From JACKOB01 sp024234575 (lineage in GTDB: Bacteria > Pseudomonadota > Gammaproteobacteria > Pseudomonadales > Oleiphilaceae), in contig JBPJFZ010000009.1 of assembly GCA_051208035.1 (NCBI GenBank), forward strand, positions 1 to 64,000: DNA of 64,000 nt, written 5' to 3'. The position numbers and the translations under genes were made by a program. The notes beneath the pieces were generated by a model. The model was not told the DNA's origin, searched no databases, and worked only from the letters and a program-made list of their open reading frames with translations. Positions within the stretch are counted from its first letter, which is position 1; the number at the start of each line of letters is the position of its first letter. Below are positions 9,232 to 16,343 of the stretch, piece after piece.

Positions 9232-10515
9232 ATGCTTGAGTCTCCGCCCACCAACCCCTGGCAATTGCTTAATTTATTGGGCACAGGCCTTGTTATTCAC
9301 GCACCGGATACGTCGATTAGTTATATCAATCCAGCGGCGCTTAAGATGCTGCGTTTGACAATAAATAAGGCTTTGGGAAAAGTTGTTTCAGATCCTCATT
9401 GGCGGTTTATCGATGCAAATGGGAACCCCCTGCCGTTGGCTGATTACCCTGTTAATCAGATTATCAACAGGAAGATGGCCATCAAGGATTTTGTCGTTGG
9501 TATTTTAGACTCGACGTCTGATATACCTGTGTGGGTTAGGGTAGCAGGCGCGCCAGAGCTGAACGAGAGCAATGAAGTGACTCAGGTAGTAGTGACTTTT
9601 ATTGAGATCAGCCCGCCTAAAAATGGCTTTTCCTTCGAAGAAATTGTCAATATGGCCAATGACGTTGTGGTCGTGACGGAAGCTGATCCGATTGACCCGC
9701 CAGGGCCAAAAATAGTTTATGTAAATCAATCATTTACAAATCTTACAGGCTATTCTTCAAAAGAAGTTCTAGGGAAAGATCCGCGATTTTTGCAAGGTGA
9801 CGATGTTGATAAAGAGGAGCTTAAAAAGCTAAAGGAAAGCCTTATACAAGGAAGAGACCACCGGGCCACAGTTCTGAATTATTCGAAAACCGGCAGAGCT
9901 TACTGGTTGGACATGAACATAGTACCCCTGCGGAACTGGGCCGGTAAGGTTACGCATTTTGCGGCCATTGAACGCGATATTAGTGATATTAAACGCACAG
10001 AGCAGACACTTCGAAGCCATGCTTTACATGATCCTCTCACGGGGCTGTTAAATCGCCGGGGCCTGGATATTCAGAGCGAGATTTTGAATAGCCGCGACGA
10101 AAGCCGCTCTATGTCGGTTAGCCTGATAGTATTGGATATTGACCATTTCAAACGCATCAATGACTCATGGGGTCACGAGGCCGGTGACGAGGTCTTAGTT
10201 GCTGTAAGTGCTTTAATGAAAAAGGCAATGCGGGCAGATGATCTTGTGAGTCGAGTAGGAGGCGAGGAATTTTTAATCATCCTCCCTGATACCGAACTCA
10301 CAACCGCTGAAAAAATCGCTGAAAGACTTCGTATTGAAGTGATGAACATGGAAGTCATAATAAAGAATGGCACGGCAATTAAACTTACCGTTAGCATGGG
10401 GGTGTCACAAAAGCTTGAGGTTGATGAGGTCATCAAGGATGCGGTTCGCCGAGCAGATGGTGCGCTATATGAAGCAAAAATGTCTGGGCGAAACAGAGTG
10501 GTGAAAGCAACCTAA
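9232..10515 (+). CDS. PAS-PAS-GGDEF diguanylate cyclase
   Basis: Cytoplasmic sensor cyclase of 427 residues without membrane segments. Two PAS domains (about 10-110 and 130-255) precede a GGDEF domain (about 260-425). The second PAS domain has the LOV-like segment GKDPRFLQGDD, but the cysteine that LOV photochemistry needs (NCRFLQ) is replaced by Asp-Pro, so a flavin-cysteinyl photocycle is not expected. The active site reads GGEEF, and an RxxD inhibitory site (RADD) sits five residues upstream. This indicates a functional cyclase with product feedback. It starts at ATG 9232 with a weak ribosome site. The upstream 270 bases hold no gene and probably the promoter. Confidence 0.92.
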   Translation: MLESPPTNPWQLLNLLGTGLVIHAPDTSISYINPAALKMLRLTINKALGKVVSDPHWRFIDANGNPLPLADYPVNQIINRKMAIKDFVVGILDSTSDIPVWVRVAGAPELNESNEVTQVVVTFIEISPPKNGFSFEEIVNMANDVVVVTEADPIDPPGPKIVYVNQSFTNLTGYSSKEVLGKDPRFLQGDDVDKEELKKLKESLIQGRDHRATVLNYSKTGRAYWLDMNIVPLRNWAGKVTHFAAIERDISDIKRTEQTLRSHALHDPLTGLLNRRGLDIQSEILNSRDESRSMSVSLIVLDIDHFKRINDSWGHEAGDEVLVAVSALMKKAMRADDLVSRVGGEEFLIILPDTELTTAEKIAERLRIEVMNMEVIIKNGTAIKLTVSMGVSQKLEVDEVIKDAVRRADGALYEAKMSGRNRVVKAT

Positions 10516-10545
10516 GCCAGAGAGCTAGCTCCCCAGTTTGCGCAG

Positions 10546-10655
10546 AGGCAATCTGCTGGGTGAATACTAATTTACCGCTGCTGAGGCATGGTGGTTAGCA
10601 CCATGTTATCCGAGGCGAGATAGATTGGGCTGCAATCAGATAACCCAGCGAAGGT
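10546..10655 (-). pseudogene. remnant of a pilin-like domain gene
   Basis: This non-coding stretch is homologous to the 3' part of the M48-pilin fusion gene further right. Aligning 10591-10650 with 13651-13710 (a constant offset of 3060 bases) gives about 48 identities in 60 by hand count. Read on the minus strand, it codes SPIYLASDNMVLTTMPQQR before a stop, against SPMYLDSDNMVLTISLSAG in the intact gene. The similarity continues with gaps towards 10550, and upstream as LSDCSP against LADGSP. It fades beyond about 10655. It has no start and is interrupted, so it is a decayed partial copy. Confidence 0.6.
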
Positions 10656-10779
10656 GTCTGGGCTTTATATCTGCCTAACAGGTCATTTATCATCAATGGT
10701 ATACCTGCTAATTGATTACTTGGCGGATGAGTTGGGTCACACAACACAGATATCGACTTACCATAGGAGCTAATCAACC

Positions 10780-12219
10780 TTGCTGATTCAGGGCTTAGCC
10801 ATCGCCCATGCTTTGGTCGTGATCGTATTTTCGATGCGGATTTTACTGCGCGATAATCTATCCTCAGCCGCTCGGCTGGCGTGGTTTATGGTCATGCTAT
10901 TTACTCCATACGTTGGGGTATTCCTGTACTTGCTGTTTGGAGAGATCAGCCTTGGTCGAACGGTTCATCAACGCCACAACGAAATTTTTACTAGGCTGCG
11001 AGCCATGGCAGAAGGGGTACAGGGTAGTTGTGACCAGAATCTCGAAGGCAACGTTGAGACCGAATACCAGACGGCTTTTCGAGCCGCATCGGTTGACGGC
11101 TTTGGTACGACACTGGGAAATAAAGCCGAGTTGTTAGCTGATGGTGTATCTGCTCGCTCTCGGCTTATCGAAGATTTTGATAGTGCAACAGAGAGTATTC
11201 AGTGCCTTTACTATATATGGCTGGACGACAATACGGGACGAAACGTTGCGGAGGCACTAGCTCGCGCCGCCAAGCGTGGAGTTAGGGTGCATGCAATGGC
11301 CGATGGGCTTGGCTCCCGGAAGTTCGTGCGATCAAAGCACTGGCGTGATATGCGAAATGCTGGCGTAAAGCTATCTGTTGCACTGCCGATGAAGTGGGTA
11401 ATTGATACTATTTTGTTTAGCCGACTGGATCTACGAAACCATCGAAAGATTACCGTTATCGATAGTTGCATCACTTGGTGCGGAAGTCAGAACTGTGCTG
11501 ATAGCGAGTTTTCAGTCAAGGCGAAATACGCGCCATGGGTAGACATTATGTTGCGTTTGCAAGGACCCGTTGTGGCACAGAATAAATTGCTTTTCGCGTC
11601 GGACTGGCTGCTCAATAGTGGTGAAGAGGTGCCTGAAAGCTTTGATATGAAGACGACGGTAATCGAGGGTGGTTTTCCTGCTCAGATCTTTGCAGATGGC
11701 CCGACGGACAGACGCGGAGCATCACCGCAATTATTTGCTACGCTGCTGACGTTGGCCAGAAAAGAAGTTGTTATATCGACGCCATATTTCGTGCCTAACT
11801 CAACGGTGCTTGACGCAATTTGTGCGGCCGCTATTCGTGCCGTTGACGTAACCGTGATCTTTCCCAAACACAACGACTCCTGGGTTGTAGCCGCTGCGAG
11901 TCACGGCTATTACCGACAATTATTGGAGCACGGCGTAAAAATATTCGAGTTTCGTGATGGATTGCTTCATTCCAAAACCATTACGATTGATCGCAAATTG
12001 TCGCTAATCGGCTCAACCAATCTTGACCTGCGTAGCTTTGATTTGAATTATGAAAACGACATTTTGTTGCGTGACGACGAAACGACACAACTGATTTACG
12101 CTAGGCAACAAGAGTACATAGCCCAGTCTGATTCGGTGACGCTGGAAGACGTTAACGCCTGGACCTATCATCGTCGTATTTGGAATAATGTCATTGCGAC
12201 AATCGGTCCTATTCTCTAG
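10780..12219 (+). CDS. cls: cardiolipin synthase (phospholipase D type)
   Basis: Inner-membrane enzyme of 479 residues that condenses phosphatidylglycerol into cardiolipin. Two N-terminal membrane segments (PLDc_N, residues 1-60) precede two phospholipase D catalytic motifs: HRKITVID with a following GSQN (about 228-245), and HSKTITID with GSTNLD (about 395-415). The start is TTG, supported by AGGAG ten bases upstream. The length matches bacterial ClsA-type enzymes (about 480). It is monocistronic and lies between a pilin-like gene remnant and a toxin-antitoxin candidate. It may have arrived together with that block, but no mobile-element ends were found. Confidence 0.92.
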   Translation: MLIQGLAIAHALVVIVFSMRILLRDNLSSAARLAWFMVMLFTPYVGVFLYLLFGEISLGRTVHQRHNEIFTRLRAMAEGVQGSCDQNLEGNVETEYQTAFRAASVDGFGTTLGNKAELLADGVSARSRLIEDFDSATESIQCLYYIWLDDNTGRNVAEALARAAKRGVRVHAMADGLGSRKFVRSKHWRDMRNAGVKLSVALPMKWVIDTILFSRLDLRNHRKITVIDSCITWCGSQNCADSEFSVKAKYAPWVDIMLRLQGPVVAQNKLLFASDWLLNSGEEVPESFDMKTTVIEGGFPAQIFADGPTDRRGASPQLFATLLTLARKEVVISTPYFVPNSTVLDAICAAAIRAVDVTVIFPKHNDSWVVAAASHGYYRQLLEHGVKIFEFRDGLLHSKTITIDRKLSLIGSTNLDLRSFDLNYENDILLRDDETTQLIYARQQEYIAQSDSVTLEDVNAWTYHRRIWNNVIATIGPIL

Positions 12220-12345
12220 CGGCAGGGCATTATGGGGCTGGCACTGACTTGAGCATTTGAGAAATTAATCGCTAGTGATCAAAAGATATTTATTACGATC
12301 CCATTTCGCCTATGGGTAAGCCCCATTGTTCTCTGAGAGACTGGT

Positions 12346-12939
12346 TTAAGCTGTTGCAGCGACTAAACTCTCTAGTGCTTTTATGCATTCAGGTCTTTTA
12401 CGTACCAAAATGTCATCGTTAATTTTAAGAACTACACTTTTTAGCAATTCAGTCGTTGAGCTGATATGTGCAGAAGCTTTAACCATTTCAGCCTCTTCTA
12501 CTATGTAGCGACCTTTTAAAGAGATTCGTTTAGTTGCCTTACCTTTTGCCAGCTCGCTATTTAATAAACCAGATAACTCAGATGCTGGCATCTCATTCTT
12601 AGACAAAGCATGGATATAGAATTTGATTAAGCTGGGTACAAAGTCAGTCGCTGCACCTAACTGATCGCTTGCCAGATTTAGAATATCTATTAGATGGGAA
12701 GGTACTCGCCCTTCAAGTGGCCTACGCAGTTTATCTAATTGCTTCTTGATAACAGGCGTTGATTGGTGAGGTATGACCGCAACAGAATCGCAGACATCAC
12801 AAACACCGACTAATACATTTTTAACTAAGCCACTGCCATCACTGAATGGTACATCTCTCAGTTGAAACGTAGCATTCTGAAATACGCCGCATGTATTACA
12901 TGCAACTTTCTTTGTGTCCCCTTCTTTTAGAATCTTCAT
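12346..12939 (-). CDS. MqsA-like zinc-finger antitoxin candidate
   Basis: A 197-residue protein. Residues 1-60 look like the zinc domain of MqsA/YgiT antitoxins: a CNTC pair, a DVPF segment (DIPY in E. coli MqsA), a GVCDVC pair, then STPVIKKQLD. The rest differs from MqsA: instead of an XRE helix-turn-helix there is a helical region (60-130) and a tail (KRISLKGRYI... SSTTELLKSVVLKI) that could be a ribbon-helix-helix DNA-binding unit. The gene follows the toxin candidate by eight bases and has its own GAGGT site, the toxin-first order known for mqsRA. Likely role: binding and neutralising the toxin and repressing the operon. The family resemblance is seen by eye; the role is inferred. Confidence 0.6.
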   Translation of the reverse strand: MKILKEGDTKKVACNTCGVFQNATFQLRDVPFSDGSGLVKNVLVGVCDVCDSVAVIPHQSTPVIKKQLDKLRRPLEGRVPSHLIDILNLASDQLGAATDFVPSLIKFYIHALSKNEMPASELSGLLNSELAKGKATKRISLKGRYIVEEAEMVKASAHISSTTELLKSVVLKINDDILVRKRPECIKALESLVAATA

Positions 12940-12947
12940 TACTTACC

Positions 12948-13247
12948 TCACTGATGAACGCTAATAAATACAGCATCAGGTTCAATAAAATACCATTTGA
13001 TATACCATTGCTGGCTTTTATGGCGAGTTTTAATTACGTGCACATCAATACTCTTGTCCAGATGATGAGGACTAGACTCATATTCATGGCCACGAGATCG
13101 CTTCAGTATTTCAGTGACTTCTTCAATAGATATGGCACCAACTTTCAGAAAGTTTTTGATATCAATATCATTTCTAGCCTCATGAAGGACGTTACCTTCT
13201 TCTAAGCATTGAATGACTTGGTGCTTAATATCCGTAAACTTTGGCAT
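12948..13247 (-). CDS. MqsR-like toxin candidate
   Basis: A 99-residue protein beginning MPKFTD. An in-frame ATG at 13316 would add 23 residues, but that extension runs through the palindromic operator, and the ATG at 13247 has a purine-rich GAGAGAAG site. Size and layout match E. coli MqsR (98 residues), an mRNA interferase of RelE-like fold: helix-rich first half, SIDVHVIKTR in place of TIWQDVYRPR, then WYIKW in place of VYLKI, and a final strand (FISVHQ). Tyr and Lys of the YLK segment are kept, but the positions I align with MqsR Gln68 and Lys56 are not, so catalysis may use other residues (several His are nearby). Toxin function is an inference. Confidence 0.55.
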   Translation of the reverse strand: MPKFTDIKHQVIQCLEEGNVLHEARNDIDIKNFLKVGAISIEEVTEILKRSRGHEYESSPHHLDKSIDVHVIKTRHKSQQWYIKWYFIEPDAVFISVHQ

Positions 13248-13266
13248 CTTCTCTCTCGCAGAGATA

Positions 13267-13292
13267 AATTGTACGCTTGATGGCGTACAATT
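13267..13292. promoter_or_regulatory. palindromic operator of the toxin-antitoxin operon
   Basis: AATTGTACGC and GCGTACAATT form a perfect 10-bp inverted repeat with a 6-base centre, 20 bases upstream of the toxin start at 13247. It would overlap the promoter of the pair (TTGTAC as a possible -35), the usual site for antitoxin autorepression. A partial echo of the half-site (GTACGC ... TTGTAC) is seen at 13319-13335. Confidence 0.6.
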
Positions 13293-13449
13293 GATAGTGG
13301 ATGTTTCCTTTGCCACCGGTACGCTAACCTTGTACTGGGGTGCTTAGAAAGACGTGCAGGCGCGACGCAAACAGCGCGAAAAATACCCTGAAACGCTGTA
13401 AAGAATCACACAATTGTGGCGCTTTTTGTCCCAAACACAGCAAGAGAAG

Positions 13450-13474
13450 ACCGCAAGACGGTTGTCGTTGCGGT
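13450..13474 (-). terminator. probable terminator of the M48-pilin gene
   Basis: ACCGCAA pairs with TTGCGGT around an 11-base loop, about 40 bases beyond the stop of the minus-strand peptidase gene. On that strand it is followed by a pyrimidine-rich tail (TCTTCTCTT). Confidence 0.5.
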
Positions 13475-13511
13475 TTCAGGTTGGGTATTCAGCTTGTAAG
13501 CAAGAGGTGTT

Positions 13512-14711
13512 TTAGTAGTCGCTGTTCATGTTTTTACAAGCGGCGGGCAACTGGCTGTCTTTGATGCCTTCGCCGTTGGTGCAGTTCCAGAATATGTGGT
13601 CGTTTTCATCAATCTGTGGGGTGAAGATGATATCCCCGGCGCTAAGGCTGATGGTTAACACCATGTTATCAGAGTCGAGATACATCGGGCTGCCATCGGC
13701 TAATTCGGCGTTCATGCCGATAACTTCGAGAGACTCCGGTACAACCTGGTTGTTCTCGTAGTAACCAGCAAGCACCTGTCGGGTGTTTTCAGACTCAAAT
13801 ACGGCGGCGCTGATTTTAGCTCTAACGGTATAGTCCTGATAGGCGGGAATGGCGACGGCTGCTAAAACACCGACGATGTAAACCATTATCAGCATACCGA
13901 AAGCACCGCCAAGGCGCCCCGCGTAGGGAACGAATAGCGCAAGAAGATAAGCCCCGATACTTCGTTTGGGCATGGCCGCTTCGGTATCCATCACGCGGGC
14001 GGCACGCTTTGTGAGCCAGGGGTAGCCAGCGGTGAGTTCATGAAACGACATCCAAAAGCCTGATGTATGTTTGGTCTGACGCAGGTAGGCCGCCATATTC
14101 AGATCTTGCCATCTTTCTGAACCTGCGGATAATGCCGCCAGTGCCCGGGCTGCACCTTCTGGCGTGCTGCTGCAAGCTAGTCCATGTCGGTCGCAGGTAG
14201 TTTCACGGGCTCTGGAATAGGCTGCGCCAAGCAGTGGCAGCCACAGTACAGGCCAGCGCAGCAGGTGTCCATTCAGGTGCTTCATGCGCAAGTGGCCAAG
14301 CTCATGACCGAGATAAAAACTTACGCCATCGTTATGTTTCGCCATCGCGTCGACCACATCCGACATCAACACAACGTAGCGGGTGCCCAGAAATTTGGTG
14401 GCGAAGGCATTAAGACCACCGTTTCCGTTCAGCACATAAGCCTCAGGTGGTGAGTCGATACCCAGGCGTTCGCAGCAGGCTTTAAACTGGGCGTACAAGT
14501 CAGGAAACTGCTCGGCCGAAAGCTCTACGCCGTTACCTTTGATATGGGCAATCAGTGCAGATTGTGCGAAGAGATAAAGAAAAAAACCAACCAACAGAAA
14601 AGCCAAAGCAATGCCGGCAGAACCGACAATTAGTACCAGCCAGGTGAGAATACCTAAAACCAGTGTGATTAAGCCGAGCGTACGCTCACGCGGGTAGACA
14701 AGTTCGTTCAT
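13512..14711 (-). CDS. M48 metallopeptidase fused to a pilin-like domain
   Basis: A 399-residue membrane protein. Two N-terminal membrane segments (about 13-50) are followed by an M48 (HtpX/Ste24-like) zinc peptidase with HELGH at 136-140 and a downstream Glu in RETTCD near 170. From about 272 the sequence becomes a type IV pilin-like segment: a hydrophobic helix GVLAAVAIPAYQDYT, a globular part, and a C-terminal WNC...LPAAC cysteine pair as in PilA-type pilins. The prepilin-peptidase site (G-FTLIE) is absent, so the helix serves as a membrane anchor rather than a processed pilin. Several Pro/Gly-rich membrane turns lie between the parts. Substrate and role are unknown. A decayed copy of the pilin end lies 3 kb to the left. 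Confidence 0.85.
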   Translation of the reverse strand: MNELVYPRERTLGLITLVLGILTWLVLIVGSAGIALAFLLVGFFLYLFAQSALIAHIKGNGVELSAEQFPDLYAQFKACCERLGIDSPPEAYVLNGNGGLNAFATKFLGTRYVVLMSDVVDAMAKHNDGVSFYLGHELGHLRMKHLNGHLLRWPVLWLPLLGAAYSRARETTCDRHGLACSSTPEGAARALAALSAGSERWQDLNMAAYLRQTKHTSGFWMSFHELTAGYPWLTKRAARVMDTEAAMPKRSIGAYLLALFVPYAGRLGGAFGMLIMVYIVGVLAAVAIPAYQDYTVRAKISAAVFESENTRQVLAGYYENNQVVPESLEVIGMNAELADGSPMYLDSDNMVLTISLSAGDIIFTPQIDENDHIFWNCTNGEGIKDSQLPAACKNMNSDY

Positions 14712-14819
14712 GGATAAATCCCTTTAATTGATGCGATAGTTAAAAGCGCAGGCAGCTTAACGAAAGGCGATGTCATCCGTCTAGCGATTTTACAGCACGA
14801 TTGAACCAGGAAATGACTG

Positions 14820-14842
14820 GCAAATTTCTTCGCCGAATTTGC
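14820..14842. promoter_or_regulatory. inverted repeat upstream of the beta-barrel gene
   Basis: GCAAATT and AATTTGC are a perfect 7-bp inverted repeat with a 9-base centre, 85 bases before the start at 14928. This is a plausible regulator site near the promoter; no known consensus is matched. Confidence 0.3.
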
Positions 14843-14927
14843 GTAAACAGTTCATAATATAGTGCTGGTGCAGAGGCAAAGCATTCTGGAACACTCTACG
14901 GGAAGAAGTTTGGTAAGGAGCGAGTAT

Positions 14928-15542
14928 ATGCAAGGGTTAATGAAAGCCTTCGTTGTGTCGGGGCTAGTATGTTTCGCGGTGAGTGTTTCGGCAGAGGACA
15001 ACATAGAGGCAAACGCGATGCTGCCAGACGCTGAGAAGCCGTTAAGTTTTGTACTAACGGGCGGTCTCACCTACGGGGGCGACGAACTCGCCGAGTTGCG
15101 ATTTACAGATGGTGATAGTCAGAAGATTAAGGCAGGTGCCTTGTTATATGTGGGCACAGGGTTTTTAGCTCGTTTTAGCGATAGCCCCATGTCTCTGCAA
15201 GCCACAATTAATTACCATTTCGATATTTCGACTGCAGAAAATGGTGATGCGACTTTCTCCAGGGTGCCACTTGAGGTGATTGGGTTTTATACAAAAGATA
15301 AGTTTCGTTTTGGCGCTGGTTTGTCTTACCACTTAAAGCCAACACTTGATATTGATACCGACCTTGGCAGCATTAATAATAAATTTGATGATGCTTTAGG
15401 CTATGTTTTGCAGGTGGACTATCTGGCTGCTAAAAACCTGGCATTGGGGGCAAGAATACTGGCTATTGAATACGAAGCGTCGGATGTCGATTTTTCTGCG
15501 GATGGAAATTCAGTGGGCCTGATCGGCACATTGATGTTTTAG
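14928..15542 (+). CDS. outer-membrane beta-barrel protein
   Basis: A 204-residue protein with a clear signal peptide (MQGLMKAFVVSGLVCFAVSVSA, cut before EDN). It then shows alternating beta-strand patterns ending in Phe (LIGTLMF), the usual terminal residue of outer-membrane barrels. The start at 14928 has AAGGAG seven bases upstream; an earlier in-frame start at 14862 would place a non-signal sequence first. The size suggests an eight-stranded OmpW/OmpA-like barrel, but no specific family is recognised. It lies just before the copper operon and may or may not belong to it functionally, since that operon has its own promoter after this stop. Confidence 0.75.
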   Translation: MQGLMKAFVVSGLVCFAVSVSAEDNIEANAMLPDAEKPLSFVLTGGLTYGGDELAELRFTDGDSQKIKAGALLYVGTGFLARFSDSPMSLQATINYHFDISTAENGDATFSRVPLEVIGFYTKDKFRFGAGLSYHLKPTLDIDTDLGSINNKFDDALGYVLQVDYLAAKNLALGARILAIEYEASDVDFSADGNSVGLIGTLMF

Positions 15543-15591
15543 GTTTCGCTAAAGACTAACAGGTGGGGGCATTGCCCCGCCAAGGCGCGGG

Positions 15592-15622
15592 TTGACATGT
15601 GGCTTGGACACAGGTTTATACT
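15592..15622 (+). promoter_or_regulatory. MerR-type promoter of the copper/silver operon
   Basis: TTGACA (15592-15597) and TATACT (15617-15622) are separated by 19 bases, the overlong spacer typical of promoters that MerR-family regulators activate by DNA distortion. The spacer holds a dyad, ACATGTG-7 bases-CACAGGT (six of seven positions matching). The operon encodes a MerR-family regulator as its last gene, giving a self-consistent metal-induced circuit. Transcription would begin near 15629. Confidence 0.7.
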
Positions 15623-15670
15623 TCGTCTAAATTTATTGTTAAACGATCACCTAAGGATTCGCGCCTTTCT

Positions 15671-16147
15671 ATGTCAATGATGGCTGCTCGAACATTTGTT
15701 CGCCGATTTACTCGGCCACTGCTGGTGTTTTGGTTGTTTAGCCAAAGCATGCTGCTGTGTGCAGCAGGGATGGGTGATCATGGGTTGGGTACCGCTGCGG
15801 TGCATAGCCTGGATCAGGCAGTTGTCGCTGCGGACCATAGCATGCATGCCAATCATGCAGCGGTGACCCCCAAGATGTTATCGACCGATGCGGCAGTGAC
15901 ACATGATCACGCAGATCGCACGGCAACTGCAGGTGCGCATGACTGCTGTAAAGCACAGGATGCCGCCACGCCAGCGACTGTTTTTAATCTGCTTCTTTTA
16001 TTGTTGGTGTTGTTACTATTAGCACCCCTTAGCTGGCTTTTACCAATGCTCTCCGGGGCAATCCGGTATCTAACCTATTGGCGCGAGCCTTCTCTTCGTT
16101 ACAACTATCCTGCATACCCAATACTTCACTGTTCTCTTCTGCATTGA
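15671..16147 (+). CDS. His-rich membrane protein, first gene of the Cus operon
   Basis: A 158-residue protein starting MSMMAARTF. A GTG at 15599 in the same frame lies between the -35 and -10 of the promoter and cannot be the start; AAGGA precedes 15671. An N-terminal hydrophobic segment resembling a signal anchor (ending CAAG) is followed by a region of about 70 residues rich in His, Met and Asp (DHSMHANHA, THDHADRTA, AHDCCKA), suited to soft-metal binding. A long leucine-rich membrane segment (about LLLLLLVLLLLAPLSWLLP) comes next, then a short basic tail. Similar small His-rich proteins open many copper operons. A metal-handling role in the periplasm is inferred; the family is not named. 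Confidence 0.65.
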   Translation: MSMMAARTFVRRFTRPLLVFWLFSQSMLLCAAGMGDHGLGTAAVHSLDQAVVAADHSMHANHAAVTPKMLSTDAAVTHDHADRTATAGAHDCCKAQDAATPATVFNLLLLLLVLLLLAPLSWLLPMLSGAIRYLTYWREPSLRYNYPAYPILHCSLLH

Positions 16148-16343
16148 GTTTCTCAACTCTGATAGTCGTGAGCTATCTGTGCGCCAGCGGCGGGCAGAAT
16201 TGCGCTCGGTTGTCTTCCAACACTGCTTACTGACGGGCGCACTGACAATCATTTAGCTGTCGTGACTACTCCCTCATTGAGAGACCTTTTACCCATCGCC
16301 CCATTGGTGATTATTAAAAATGGCATTGTCTGGTAACTAAACC

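Noticed and set aside
12232..12327. Distant inverted repeat ATGGGGCT/AGCCCCAT around the end of the cls gene
   Set aside because: An 8-bp match over about 85 bases is weak and neither arm has transposon-like features; it is likely chance.
15599..15670. GTG start extending the His-rich protein upstream
   Set aside because: The codon lies between the -35 and -10 of the MerR-type promoter, so it would not be in the mRNA.
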